From assembly GCF_004801885.1 (NCBI RefSeq), contig NZ_SSSM01000004.1, positions 248,001 through 312,000 of the forward strand: a stretch of DNA of 64,000 nucleotides, in the 5' to 3' direction. Positions 21,052 through 29,831 of this stretch are shown here, piece by piece. The notes under the pieces were generated by a model. The model did not search any database, was not told where the DNA came from, and saw only the letters and a program-made list of their open reading frames with translations. The DNA comes from Naasia lichenicola. GTDB taxonomy: Bacteria; Actinomycetota; Actinomycetes; Actinomycetales; Microbacteriaceae. The first letter of the stretch is position 1. The number at the start of each line of letters is the position of its first letter. Position numbers and translations under genes: made by a program.

Positions 21052-23053
21052 AGTCAGCCTGATCGCCGCAGTCGCGGTGGCCGTCACGCTCGCCCTCCTG
21101 CCCGGCGCGGGGATCGGACTGCTGCTGCGACTGCGCGGCATCCTGCTGCTGGCCGTCGCGGGTCCCATCTCGATTGCCCTCATCGCGGTGACCGCGGTGG
21201 TCGCATCCTGGCTCGGCATCCCCTTCGGCGGATGGACGGTCGCCGTGGCGGTCGTGCTGGGATGGGCGGCCGCCGCTCTCGTCGGACGCCGGGTCCGGCC
21301 GCGAGAGCGCGAGCCTCACGAGTCATGGTCGGTGGGCACGGTCGTCACCGGCCTGGCGGCCGCGGCCGCCACTGCTGCCGTCGCCGTCATCGCCTTCTCC
21401 GGCGATCTCGCCAGCCTTCCCAGCCAGACCTACGACGGCGTCTTCCACCTGAACGCGGTCTCGTACATCCTCGACAGCGGCAACGGCTCGTCCTTCGACC
21501 TCTATCGGATGACCCATCCGGGTCCGGGTTCCGTCGAGTTCTATCCGGCCGCCTGGCACGATCTCGTCGCCCTCGTCGTGCTCCTCAGCGGAGCATCGAT
21601 TCCCGTGGCGACCGCCGCAGCCTGGATCGCCACCTCCGGGGCCGTCTTCGCGCTGGGCAGCGCCCTCTTCGCCGCGGAGGCGTGCCGCTCGCTCCCGCGC
21701 CCAGACCTGGCGGCGCCCATCGCCGCCGTTGCGGCGTCCTTCGGGGCGGCGGCCCCGTTCGTCCTGCTCTCGTGGGGCGTGCTGTACCCGACCGCGCTCG
21801 CCTACTCGCTCATCCCCGCCGGGCTCGGTCTTATCCTCCGCCTCGTCCGAGTGCGTGGACATCGCGCAGGCACGGTCGCGCTGCTCATCGTCTGGCTCGC
21901 GGCCACGGGGCTCGCCCATCCGCGGTCGCTGCCCAGCGTGATGCTCATCGTCCTGCCCCTTGCCGCTGCCGGCGTCGGCGGCGCGATACGACGCGGCTGG
22001 GTCGACGCATCGACACGACGCCGCACCGTCGGGTGGACCCTCGCGGGGGTCATCGCTCTCGTTGCGGCCGTCGGCGCGTTCTCCATCGCCGTTCTCGTCT
22101 ACTTCGATGCCGCGTCCAGGCCCATCTCGGATCGACTCAACGGCGGCCCCGCCACTGCGCACCAGGGCTTCGGCGAGTCGCTGCTCCAGGCGCTGCTCGT
22201 CGCTCCTCCGTCGGGACCGGGCGAGTCGACTCTCGCCCCCACGCCCCTCTTCGCCGCCGTGCTCGTGATCGGGTTGGCCGTCTGCTGCCTGCATCGCTCG
22301 ACACGGTGGCTCGTCGGCGCGTTCGCGCTGACAGCTCTGCTCTATGCGTTGAGCGCCGGCAGCAACGGCGACTTCGCCAAGATCGCGACGGGCATCTGGT
22401 ACAAGGACAAGTTCCGGCTCTTCGCCATCCTCGGCACGCTCAGCCCTGTGCTCGTCGCGGCCGGCGCCGCCATGCTGGCCGACCGAGTGAGCCGGATCCG
22501 CGGCCTGGAACCGTGGGGAACGCGCCGGTTCCTGATCGTCGCGGTGGCGATCAGTGCGGTGCTGGCCGGCACGAGCTGGTGGGGCCCGACCCTGACCGGC
22601 ATGCACCGAGCGATCGCCGACACCGTGACCGTGACCGATGCGAAGGACGGACGGCTCCTCGACAGCGACGAACTCGCTCTCATCCGCCGGCTGCCCGAGC
22701 TCATCCCCGATGCAGACGAGGCCGTCGTCGGCAACCCCTGGAACGGCTCGGTGCTGGTCTGGGCCGAGGGTGCACGCCGAGCGGTCTTCCCCCACCTGAT
22801 CGGAGACTGGGACCCGGATCGCCTCATCGTCCTGGAGAAGCTGGACCAGGCGGGATCCGATCCCGAAGTGTGCGCGGCCCTCGATCGTCTCGACGCGCAC
22901 TACCTCTTCGCCTCGGAGGGCCTGCTCTGGAACGGCGATCCGCAGGCTCAGGCCTTCTCGGTCGTCGACCGGGCGCCCGAGGCGCCCGGATTCACCGAGA
23001 TCGCACGCTCGGGCGGCAGCGCCCTGTTCCGCATCACCGCGTGCGACGGCTGA
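21044..23053 (+). CDS. Large polytopic membrane protein of unknown function, actinobacterial glycan-locus type (DUF6541-like)
   Basis: 669 residues with about 13 membrane helices. An extracytoplasmic loop follows TM3/4 with SQTYDGVFHLNAVSYI, an acidic/aromatic pattern like that of GT-C glycosyltransferases, and the last about 150 residues are outside the membrane (LIPDADEAVVGNPWNGS, LDRLDAHYLF). This organisation is that of the DUF6541 proteins found in actinobacterial cell-wall glycan clusters. The GTG start overlaps the GtrA gene by eight bases. It probably acts as a membrane glycosyltransferase using a polyprenyl-linked donor, but no catalytic residue is proven. Confidence 0.75.
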   Translation: MSEVSLIAAVAVAVTLALLPGAGIGLLLRLRGILLLAVAGPISIALIAVTAVVASWLGIPFGGWTVAVAVVLGWAAAALVGRRVRPREREPHESWSVGTVVTGLAAAAATAAVAVIAFSGDLASLPSQTYDGVFHLNAVSYILDSGNGSSFDLYRMTHPGPGSVEFYPAAWHDLVALVVLLSGASIPVATAAAWIATSGAVFALGSALFAAEACRSLPRPDLAAPIAAVAASFGAAAPFVLLSWGVLYPTALAYSLIPAGLGLILRLVRVRGHRAGTVALLIVWLAATGLAHPRSLPSVMLIVLPLAAAGVGGAIRRGWVDASTRRRTVGWTLAGVIALVAAVGAFSIAVLVYFDAASRPISDRLNGGPATAHQGFGESLLQALLVAPPSGPGESTLAPTPLFAAVLVIGLAVCCLHRSTRWLVGAFALTALLYALSAGSNGDFAKIATGIWYKDKFRLFAILGTLSPVLVAAGAAMLADRVSRIRGLEPWGTRRFLIVAVAISAVLAGTSWWGPTLTGMHRAIADTVTVTDAKDGRLLDSDELALIRRLPELIPDADEAVVGNPWNGSVLVWAEGARRAVFPHLIGDWDPDRLIVLEKLDQAGSDPEVCAALDRLDAHYLFASEGLLWNGDPQAQAFSVVDRAPEAPGFTEIARSGGSALFRITACDG

Positions 23054-23076
23054 CCGTCGTCCTCGCGAGACATAGC

Positions 23077-23096
23077 AGGAACTGCTTCCGGTTCCT
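23077..23096 (+). terminator. Possible weak terminator after the large membrane protein gene
   Basis: A six-base stem (AGGAAC/GTTCCT) with an eight-base loop is followed by TTCA, 24 bases after the upstream stop codon and 33 bases before the next start. It is short, so it may only slow transcription. Confidence 0.3.
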
Positions 23097-23128
23097 TTCA
23101 GGGCCGCGCGGATAGGCTCACCCGTGGA

Positions 23129-24265
23129 ATGGTGACCCTTCGCGTGATCGTGGATGACGACGCCGATCGCCCCGCGCATCGGCCTGCCAGCTATGCCCGT
23201 GACCTGATCCGCGAACTGATCGCGACGGCGCCGCGGGGCGCCGACGTCGAAGGCCTCGTGCCGTCCACCGATGCCGAGGACATCGCGGAAGTAGACGCCG
23301 CCCTGCCCGGCCTGGTTCGCGTGAGTGCCCTTCCTCTCGCACGGAGAGAGCTGGTCCGTGCATGGCAGAGCAGCCGTGCGACGAGCTCGATGGACGGCAT
23401 GATCCATGCTCCAGGGCTTCTCGCTCCTCTGCGCAAGCACGACCGTCGCCTGACAGTGGGCACGCAGACGGTCGTGACGATCCACGATGCGATGCCGTGG
23501 CTCTTGCCCAGGTTCGGTGGCGACCATGCATCGTGGCTCCGGCAGATGGCCAAGCGTGCGATAAAGCACGCCGACGCCATCGTCGTGCCAACCCATGCGG
23601 TGGCCGCCGAGCTCGCGGGGCTCTTGCCGTTCGGCGAGCGACTGCGTGTCATCGGGACCGCAGCGCGGTCAGCACTTCGGTTGCCCGGCGATGTCGACGC
23701 TGTCGCAGAGTCGCTCGGGCTGCCGTCGGAGTATCTGCTCACGAGCGCGTCGATGGATCCGCTCGACGGTCTGGTTCCTCTGCTCAGCGCGCTCGCGTCG
23801 CCCGAGGCACCACAGATGCCCCTTGTGCTCGTCGGCATCCGCGCTCCCCAGGCGGGAGCCTATGAGCAGGCGCTGGCTCAGGCGGGCTTGCCTGCTCAGC
23901 GCGCGATCCGCCTGATCGAGCCGTCGATGTCCGAACTCGCTGTCGCCATCAGTCGCGCCGTAGCTGTCGTGATACCCGATCATTACGCGGCCACCGGGCA
24001 GCGTGCCATCGAAGCGCTGGCCCTCGGGGTGCCGGTCATCCACTCCGACTCAGCCGCTCTGATGGAGGTCGTCGATGGGGCGGGTGTCGTGGTGGAGCGC
24101 GAGCCGTCCGCGGGCTATCCCGAGCGCCTCGCCGGCGCGATGGCCACCACGCTGGCTGACACGGCGGGCATGGAGCGATTGCGCGTGATGAGCATCGATC
24201 GCGCGCGGGCATTCAGCTGGCGCGACACGGCCGAGAAGGTGTGGAGTCTGCACGCCGACCTCTGA
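23129..24265 (+). CDS. GT4-type glycosyltransferase
   Basis: A 378-residue GT-B glycosyltransferase. The N-terminal half has TVVTIHDAMPWLLPRFGG and a helical segment with AIVVPTHAVAAEL; the C-terminal half has LLTSASMDPLDGLVPLL, LVLVGIRAPQAG, AVVIPDHYAATGQRAIEALALGVPVI and the acidic loop before VDGAGVVVE, corresponding to the nucleotide-sugar site of GT4 enzymes. The usual EPFG is replaced by YAATGQ, so the donor-binding Glu is moved or lost. It stands alone after the GtrA/membrane protein pair and likely adds a sugar in the cytoplasm. The donor is unknown. Confidence 0.82.
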   Translation: MVTLRVIVDDDADRPAHRPASYARDLIRELIATAPRGADVEGLVPSTDAEDIAEVDAALPGLVRVSALPLARRELVRAWQSSRATSSMDGMIHAPGLLAPLRKHDRRLTVGTQTVVTIHDAMPWLLPRFGGDHASWLRQMAKRAIKHADAIVVPTHAVAAELAGLLPFGERLRVIGTAARSALRLPGDVDAVAESLGLPSEYLLTSASMDPLDGLVPLLSALASPEAPQMPLVLVGIRAPQAGAYEQALAQAGLPAQRAIRLIEPSMSELAVAISRAVAVVIPDHYAATGQRAIEALALGVPVIHSDSAALMEVVDGAGVVVEREPSAGYPERLAGAMATTLADTAGMERLRVMSIDRARAFSWRDTAEKVWSLHADL

Positions 24266-24285
24266 CCGAGAGTCGCGCCGATGGG

Positions 24286-25095
24286 CTACCAGCGGCGTCC
24301 GACGACGGCGCGCACGATGACGCCGATCACGAAGAGCACGGTCATCGCCAAGGCGATCGCCAGCACCGTGGCAAGCAGAGCGTTCGACGGCGGGCTCACT
24401 GGCGCCGCGCTGCTCGCGGCATCTCCCTCACCGGCTGAGGATGCGTCCGCCTCCACTCCGGTCGGCCGGGGACCGGGCACAGTGGACGCGGTGGGCGACG
24501 GAGCAGATGCCTGGGTGCGGGGAATGGGCGAAGTCGACGAGACTGCGGACGGGGACGCCTGCGAGGCGGTCCCTCCGGTCGAAGCGGTTGACACCTCGGC
24601 GAGGTCCGAATGCGTCGCTTCGGCCGTCGAGGTCGTTGCAGGGGCTACGGGCGTGGCCCCTACCGGCGCCTCCGCCTGTAGCGGCGCCGGAGCGGCGGGC
24701 GCCTGAACGATCGGCGCTGGCTGCGCAGGAGCCGGGTCCGCAGGAGCCGGCAGCGCAGGAGCCGGCGGAGCAGGAGCCGGCGGAGCTGGAATCGGTGCTG
24801 CGGGCGCCGGTGCAGGCGCAGGCGCCTGCACGACGGGCGCGGGTGTGAGCACGCGGCCGATCAGCCCTTCCACGTCACCGGACAGCGAGTCGTGGAAGAT
24901 GCCGCTGACCAGGTCGCCGAGCCCACCGCCGCTCGAGTCGTGATGTCCGAACCCGGTCGCGAACACGGGCGCGGCGACGGCCGGGCCGACGAGCGCGCCG
25001 AGGACGATTCCGGCAGTCGCCACGAGGCGCAGACGGCGACCGGATGCGGAAGGCGCCTCGCGCGGGCGCGGCGAAGAGAGGGGTGGTCGGGGCAA
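24286..25095 (-). CDS. Secreted, C-terminally membrane-anchored Pro/Ala-rich protein
   Basis: About 269 residues. A basic start and hydrophobic stretch (LRLVATAGIVLGALVGPAVA) form a signal peptide, followed by a short Gly/His/Asp segment (GFGHHDSSGGGLGDLVSG), a long Pro/Ala-rich stalk (about 85-140), a Ser/Thr-rich stretch and a C-terminal membrane helix ending VGRRW. This layout suggests a cell-surface stalk protein. I recognise no catalytic domain. The start codon used is TTG at 25093-25095 and is uncertain. Part of the stalk is encoded by 15-base tandem repeats at 24725-24799. It is convergent with the upstream GT4 gene. Confidence 0.65.
   Translation of the reverse strand: MPRPPLSSPRPREAPSASGRRLRLVATAGIVLGALVGPAVAAPVFATGFGHHDSSGGGLGDLVSGIFHDSLSGDVEGLIGRVLTPAPVVQAPAPAPAPAAPIPAPPAPAPPAPALPAPADPAPAQPAPIVQAPAAPAPLQAEAPVGATPVAPATTSTAEATHSDLAEVSTASTGGTASQASPSAVSSTSPIPRTQASAPSPTASTVPGPRPTGVEADASSAGEGDAASSAAPVSPPSNALLATVLAIALAMTVLFVIGVIVRAVVGRRW
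24725..24799. repeat. 15-base tandem repeat inside the Pro/Ala-rich stalk gene
   Basis: Four near-perfect copies and a degenerate fifth of a 15-base unit beginning GCAGGAGCCGG (plus strand), each coding for five residues of the Pro/Ala stalk in the minus-strand gene. The period keeps the frame, so copy-number change would only lengthen or shorten the stalk. Confidence 0.75.
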
Positions 25096-25197
25096 CCGGG
25101 GCTCGTCTCGGGTAGTTGAGCGGGGGTGCGAGAAACCTATCAGCCGCCCGCGAGTCGCGAGAGCGCCGGGATCACTCCGCGTTGCCCGGCATTCCGA

Positions 25198-25800
25198 CTA
25201 TTTAGAGGCCTTCGCCGCGATCGACTCGTGCAGGGCGTCGTTCTTCTTCTCGACCTGCTCCGCCAGGTCCTCGGCGAAGGCGGCGAGCTTGGCGTCGAGC
25301 GCGTCATCCGATGTGGCGAGGATCTTCACCGCGAGCAGACCGGCGTTGCGCGCTCCGCCGATCGAGACTGTCGCGACGGGAACACCGGCGGGCATCTGAA
25401 CGATCGACAGCAGGGAGTCGAGCCCGTCGAGTCTGCTCAGCGGGACGGGCACCCCGACGACGGGGAGGGTAGTGACGCTGGCGAGCATGCCCGGCAGGTG
25501 CGCGGCTCCGCCGGCTCCCGCGATGATGACGCGGATGCCGCGTTCGCGGGCGATCTTGCCGTAGGCGAGCATCCGCTCGGGTGTCCGGTGCGCGCTCAGC
25601 ACCTCGACCTCGAACGGCACATCGAATTCGGCGAGCGCGTCGGCAGCCGCCTCCATCACCGACCAGTCGGAGTCGGAGCCCATGACCACTCCGACGATCG
25701 GATCCGCGGTCTCGTCCGTCCTCCCGGGTGTCGCTGCGGGAGAGGGATTCGTCGGGGTGGGCGTGCCCTGCACGGTGAAGCCGATGATGCGTTCCGCCAT
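25198..25800 (-). CDS. purE: N5-carboxyaminoimidazole ribonucleotide mutase
   Basis: Class I PurE, converting N5-CAIR to CAIR in purine synthesis, downstream of its partner PurK. After a variable N-terminal tail of about 35 residues the core starts [14 protein letters not shown] (SDSDW 42-46), then [11 protein letters not shown] with the catalytic His, [13 protein letters not shown] and PVVGVPV. The C-terminus is Lys/Ala-rich. The ATG at 25798-25800 is chosen; the tail before the core is longer than in most PurE proteins and contains Pro/Thr-rich sequence. It is separated from purK by a perfect hairpin repeat. Confidence 0.95.
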   Translation of the reverse strand: MAERIIGFTVQGTPTPTNPSPAATPGRTDETADPIVGVVMGSDSDWSVMEAAADALAEFDVPFEVEVLSAHRTPERMLAYGKIARERGIRVIIAGAGGAAHLPGMLASVTTLPVVGVPVPLSRLDGLDSLLSIVQMPAGVPVATVSIGGARNAGLLAVKILATSDDALDAKLAAFAEDLAEQVEKKNDALHESIAAKASK

Positions 25801-25846
25801 GCTCGCAATCGTATGGCGTGCTGCTCCGCCGACTGCATCGACCGAA

Positions 25847-25896
25847 CTGCCCAGTTCTGCCGCCTGGAACGTGCGCCAGGCGGCAGAACTGGGCAG
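25847..25896. repeat. Perfect 21-base inverted repeat between purK and purE
   Basis: Arms at 25847-25867 and 25876-25896 are perfectly complementary, with an eight-base loop. The core GTTCTGCCGC recurs in a similar hairpin at 62756-62809. There is no U-run, so it may be an actinobacterial I-shaped terminator, an RNA-processing site or a repetitive extragenic palindrome. It could make purE expression lower than purK. Confidence 0.8.
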
Positions 25897-25915
25897 CTCA
25901 GGTCGCTCGCTGCGC

Positions 25916-27034
25916 TCAGTCGAAGGCGGCAGCTGCGGCGCGCGCCTGGTAGACGACCTCGTCGAGGTCGTCCCCTCCGACGGTGACGTGGCCGACCTTG
26001 CGGCCCGGACGTGGATCCTTGCCGTAGTTGTGCACCTTGGCGGTCGGCTGATCGGCGAGCACACGTGGGTAGCGGTCGGCGAGCGTCCCCGTGGCGGGGC
26101 CGCCGAGGATGTTCACCATGACGCTCCAGGTGTCGCGGCATCCCGTCGCGCCGAGCGGCAGATCCAGGACGGCTCGAAGGTGCTGCTCGAACTGGCTGGT
26201 CGTCGACCCGTCGATGGTCCAGTGACCCGAGTTGTGCGGGCGCATGGCGAGCTCGTTGACGAGGACTCGGTCATCGGTCGTCTCGAACAGCTCGACGGCG
26301 AGCACACCGGTCACGTCGAGACCCTCGGCGACCCGGTAGGCGATGTCGCTGGCGGTATCGCTCAGCGAGCCCGCCGACCTCGGCGCGGGAGCGAGGACCT
26401 CGGCGCAGACGCCGCCGCGCTGCACGGTCTCGACGAGCGGCCAGGCGGCGATCTCTCCCGACGGCCGACGGGCGACGAGCTGGGCGAGCTCACGACGGAA
26501 CTCCACCAGCTCCTCGACCAGGAGGTCTCCCCCGGCGGCGTCGAACCAGTCCGCGACCTCGCTCGCGCTGCTGACCACGCGGACGCCCTTGCCGTCGTAC
26601 CCGCCGCGCGGAGTCTTCACCACTGCGCGACCGTCATGGTCGGCGAGGAACTCGGCGAGCTCACCGGCATCCGACACCCGCGCCCAGTCGGGCACCGGGA
26701 GACCGAGCTGGCCCAGGCGCTCGCGCATCAGCAGCTTGTCCTGCGCGTACAGGAGGGCGTGCGGGCCGGGCCGGACCTGCACACCGCGAGCTACGAGTTC
26801 TCGAAGAATCGGCTGAGGAACGTGCTCGTGATCGAAGGTGATCACGTCGACGCCTTCCGCGAAGGCGAGCACGGTGGCGGAGTCCCGGTAGTCCCCTACT
26901 TCGCTGACGGCGAGCCGCGCCGACGATTCCGGCGTCTCTCCGAGAACCTTGATCTCGATGCCCAGCTCGATCGCCGCGGGGATCATCATCCGGGCCAGCT
27001 GGCCGCCGCCGACCACTCCGACGCTCAGACTCAC
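25916..27034 (-). CDS. purK: 5-(carboxyamino)imidazole ribonucleotide synthase
   Basis: ATP-grasp enzyme (372 residues) that carboxylates AIR with bicarbonate and ATP, supplying PurE. The start is [13 protein letters not shown], followed by [20 protein letters not shown] in the ATP-grasp core, [12 protein letters not shown], and [26 protein letters not shown] at the active-site end (given as separate blocks [12 protein letters not shown] and STTSQFEQH). The GTG at 27032-27034 is preceded by a GGGGG-type ribosome site. The gene is divergent from a GtrA gene, the same arrangement I recall for Rv3276c/Rv3277 in mycobacteria. Confidence 0.95.
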   Translation of the reverse strand: MSLSVGVVGGGQLARMMIPAAIELGIEIKVLGETPESSARLAVSEVGDYRDSATVLAFAEGVDVITFDHEHVPQPILRELVARGVQVRPGPHALLYAQDKLLMRERLGQLGLPVPDWARVSDAGELAEFLADHDGRAVVKTPRGGYDGKGVRVVSSASEVADWFDAAGGDLLVEELVEFRRELAQLVARRPSGEIAAWPLVETVQRGGVCAEVLAPAPRSAGSLSDTASDIAYRVAEGLDVTGVLAVELFETTDDRVLVNELAMRPHNSGHWTIDGSTTSQFEQHLRAVLDLPLGATGCRDTWSVMVNILGGPATGTLADRYPRVLADQPTAKVHNYGKDPRPGRKVGHVTVGGDDLDEVVYQARAAAAAFD

Positions 27035-27099
27035 GTAACCCCCACTGCTTAGACTGCCGACTTCCGCAGACCATCTTCGCCCATCGACTGGACTCCCGC

Positions 27100-27651
27100 A
27101 TGACCGCATCCGCACGGAACGCCGCCTCGTCGGCGGCTGCGACCGCGAATGCCGGAGGCCAGCCGACGGCCGGATCGGCCGCCACTGCGGGGTTGCGTAG
27201 TCGGATCCCCGTGCGCCTCCAGGCGCTGATGGCTCAGCTGACGAAGTTCGCGCTCGTCGGCGGCGTCGGCTTCGCGCTGGACTTCGGCATCTTCAACCTG
27301 CTGCGGGCGACCGTCCTCTCCCCCGAGAGTGTGCATGAGGGTCCGCTGATCGCGAAGCTGATCTCCACCGCGGTGGCGATCGTCGCGAACTGGCTCGGCA
27401 ACCGGTATTGGACGTTCGGCCCGCACCGCCGCAGCAATGGCGCAGCGGAAGGGCTGGAGTTCTTCGCGGTCAGCCTGCTCGGCATGGGCATCGGCCTCGC
27501 CTGCCTGTGGGTCTCGCACTACCTGCTCGGCTTCACCTCGCTGTTAGCCGACAACATCTCCTCGAATGTGATCGGGCTCGTGCTCGGCTCGATCGTCCGG
27601 TTCGCGCTGTATCGGTACTGGGTGTTCCACCCGAAGCGCGCTGGTCGCTGA
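27100..27651 (+). CDS. GtrA family membrane protein
   Basis: A 183-residue protein: an Ala/Thr-rich cytoplasmic N-terminus of about 40 residues, then four membrane helices in GtrA order (KFALVGGVGFALDFGIFNLL, ANWLGNRYWTFG, LLGMGIGLACLWVSH, and a C-terminal helix ending YRYWVFHPKR). It corresponds in position to the Rv3277-type gene beside purK. No GtrB partner is adjacent, so it must work with a distant or shared polyprenyl-P-sugar synthase. Polyprenol-P-mannose synthase at 30.7 kb is one candidate, by inference. Confidence 0.88.
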   Translation: MTASARNAASSAAATANAGGQPTAGSAATAGLRSRIPVRLQALMAQLTKFALVGGVGFALDFGIFNLLRATVLSPESVHEGPLIAKLISTAVAIVANWLGNRYWTFGPHRRSNGAAEGLEFFAVSLLGMGIGLACLWVSHYLLGFTSLLADNISSNVIGLVLGSIVRFALYRYWVFHPKRAGR

Positions 27652-27754
27652 CGATCGGAGCCTCCGGGGACCCGACGTTGTCGAGCAGCGTCGTCAATGC
27701 CTGCTGGCGGGCGGACCGGCTGCCCTCCAAGAGTCGGCGACAGCCGGGACCCCG

Positions 27755-28990
27755 TCAGACCCTCGTCGGCTCCACTGCTCGCTCGGCCGGTAGGACATGG
27801 CCGAGGTCCGCTCCCTTTGCGGCGGACAGCGGGTGGGAGGCAGGCGTTCCCGACCTCACTGACTCTGCAGACCGTGGCGGGGACGTCACAGATCCAGGTG
27901 CATATCGGAGGCCCGCCTCGACCCTCCTCCGCAGAATGGGGCCGAGGGGCCTCTCGACGAGACGGTGAATGAGATAGGCGACCAAGAAGAGTCCCCCGAG
28001 CACGATGGCGAGGACGACCGTCTTCGGAAGGGCCGGGTAGAGCATCGAGATCGCCCACCAGCCGATGACCATGTGCAGCAGGTAGATCGGGTAGGTGAGA
28101 GAGCCCGCGAGGGTGAGCCATCTCCAGCTGATACTGGCCAGCCTCGTCTGACTGATCAGAGCGATGATGGCGATGAAGGCGGTGAAGAGGGCCGCGATGA
28201 CCGTGGGGTTCGCCGGTATCGATGTCTGCTCCGTGATGCGCTGCACCACGTCGACATAGGCGATCCGGACCATGAGTGTCCAATTGAGCAGGAGCGCGAG
28301 CCCGGAGACCAAGGTCCAGCCCTCTCGGAAGATCAGGTAGAGGATCATGCCTGCCGCGAAGAACGGCGCGTAGCGCGGCATCAGCAGGTCATTGACGATC
28401 GGGAGTCCGAGCACGGTCAGCAGGCTGCCGACGACGGGCCAGGCGATCGCCAGCAGCAGCACACGCTGCCGGGTGATGCCCACCATGAGGAACACGCCGA
28501 GGATCACGTAGAACTTGAGTTCCGCCCAGAGGGACCAGTAGACGCCGTCGACGTGCGGGACGCCGAAGGCCTCCTGCATCATCGTCAGGTTGATCAGGAC
28601 GCCGAAGGGCCTCACCGAATCCCAGGACCCCCCGATCCACAGACCACGGTTGAAGAACAGGACCGTGGCGGTCAGGATGACCGCCACCCAGTAGGCCGGA
28701 TACAGACGACCGACCCGCGAGGCGACGAATTTGGGAAGGTCAGCCCCCCAGGCACTCATCAGCACCACGAAGCCGCTGATGAGAAAGAAGAAGTCGACGC
28801 CCATCAGGCCATAGGACGTCACAGTGCTCAGCGGCGCCCAGAGCACCTGGGGGGCATCGTTGCCCCAGGCGACGTTGACGCGAGAGGTGTAGTGAAACAG
28901 CACCACCGACAGCGCGGCTATGAGACGCATGGCATCCAGAAGGCGCAGACGTCCGTGTCCGGTCACCTGATTCGCGCGTACCTCGACCAC
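27755..28990 (-). CDS. Membrane acyltransferase, acyltransferase-3 family (paralogue of the one at 5.0-6.2 kb)
   Basis: 411 residues with about ten membrane helices and the acyltransferase-3 signature LLDAMRLIAALSVVLFHYT (R22, H33), FFFLISGFVVLMSAW and RVGRLYPAYW. Long stretches match the paralogue, including FGVPHVDGVYW followed by LWAELKFY, and GPLGPILRR-type C-terminal positions. The GTG at 28988-28990 has an AAAGGGGGG ribosome site and aligns with the paralogue's start. The C-terminal 50 residues are low-complexity. It lies between GtrA and the PH-domain gene, which are neighbours in the mycobacterial order as I recall it, so it looks inserted here. The substrate is unknown. Confidence 0.88.
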   Translation of the reverse strand: MVEVRANQVTGHGRLRLLDAMRLIAALSVVLFHYTSRVNVAWGNDAPQVLWAPLSTVTSYGLMGVDFFFLISGFVVLMSAWGADLPKFVASRVGRLYPAYWVAVILTATVLFFNRGLWIGGSWDSVRPFGVLINLTMMQEAFGVPHVDGVYWSLWAELKFYVILGVFLMVGITRQRVLLLAIAWPVVGSLLTVLGLPIVNDLLMPRYAPFFAAGMILYLIFREGWTLVSGLALLLNWTLMVRIAYVDVVQRITEQTSIPANPTVIAALFTAFIAIIALISQTRLASISWRWLTLAGSLTYPIYLLHMVIGWWAISMLYPALPKTVVLAIVLGGLFLVAYLIHRLVERPLGPILRRRVEAGLRYAPGSVTSPPRSAESVRSGTPASHPLSAAKGADLGHVLPAERAVEPTRV

Positions 28991-29154
28991 TGAGCCCCCC
29001 TTTGTCCTGGATGACCCTAAGCGAGCACCCGCAGACGGGGGCCAGCGACACTCAAGCAAATCGAACCTCGACCCGAGCGGCCGTGGGCCACGCCACCGAC
29101 CGTCCATCACGACGAGTCGCATCCAGAGCACCTTGCTCCTCAGCCAACGGACTT

Positions 29155-29208
29155 CTTCGACCCGAGGTAGCTGAGCCGCGGAGCGGGCTCAGCTACCTCG
29201 GGTCGAAG
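29155..29208. terminator. Long perfect inverted repeat spanning the 3' end of the PH-domain gene
   Basis: Arms of 23 bases (29155-29177 and 29186-29208) with an eight-base loop. The right arm contains the last codons and TAG stop (29193-29195) of the PH-domain gene. No U-run follows. It probably terminates or processes the birA-PH transcript before the acyltransferase gene downstream. Confidence 0.7.
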
Positions 29209-29810
29209 GGCCTGCGGGTGGCGTCGAGCTGCTGCTGGCGCGTGGTCGCGACGTGGGTGCTGTTCTCCATCAGATCCGCCAGCGTCGCCTGCACGAGAGC
29301 GGCCCGCGGCACGTCACGCAGCACGATGGGGCGGTCGGCGCCCGAATCGATCCGGATGTCGCCGCTGCCGACCACGAACTGCAGCGGTCCGCGGCGCAGC
29401 GTCACTGCGTAGCCGCGGGTGTGCATCAGCTCCTGACGCTCGCGGGTGAAGAAGCCGCTCTTCAGCACCACCCGACGCGTCGTGATCACGTAGACCCGGC
29501 TGAGCCAGAAGAGGTAGGGGAACAGCACGACGAACAGGGCGACGGTGGCCGCCACGAAGGCGAGCGCGATGTTCTCCCACTGCTCGGGGAGCCGGCCGTA
29601 GAGGTAGGCGGTGGTACCGGCGATCAGCACGAGGAGGACGGCCGGCAGGATCAGCCGCCGACCGGAGGTGTGCAGCCGGGCGATCACGGTCTCGGGCTGC
29701 TCCATGCGACCCGATCGGCCGCCGAGGTTCCCGGTCTGGCTCCCCTTCGGGGCGCCGGGCGCGCTCGATCGAGAGCCGCGTCGAGTGCCCCCGACCCCGG
29801 CGCTCGTCAT
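29193..29810 (-). CDS. PH domain-containing membrane protein (bPH2 type)
   Basis: 205 residues: a disordered Gly/Ser N-terminus, two membrane helices (LILPAVLLVLIAGTTAYLYG and ALAFVAATVALFVVLFPYLF), then a bacterial PH domain (YVITTRRVVLKSGFFTRER, MHTRGYAVTLRRGPLQF, GSGDIRID). It occupies the place next to birA held by a similar membrane protein in mycobacteria (Rv3278c, from memory). The function is unknown; bPH2 proteins are suspected to bind lipids or membrane partners. The ATG at 29810 lies 21 bases after the birA stop with a GGGCGGGGG ribosome site. MEQPETV at 29705 is a shorter alternative. Confidence 0.82.
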   Translation of the reverse strand: MTSAGVGGTRRGSRSSAPGAPKGSQTGNLGGRSGRMEQPETVIARLHTSGRRLILPAVLLVLIAGTTAYLYGRLPEQWENIALAFVAATVALFVVLFPYLFWLSRVYVITTRRVVLKSGFFTRERQELMHTRGYAVTLRRGPLQFVVGSGDIRIDSGADRPIVLRDVPRAALVQATLADLMENSTHVATTRQQQLDATRRPFDPR

Positions 29811-29831
29811 GCCCCCGCCCGTGCCATGTGC

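Noticed and set aside
21323-23596. A very long open frame on the minus strand opposite the large membrane-protein gene
   Set aside because: Composition is Arg/Asp/Gly-rich without hydrophobic core or motifs, and it mirrors codon positions of the convincing plus-strand gene. Such antisense frames are expected at this GC content.
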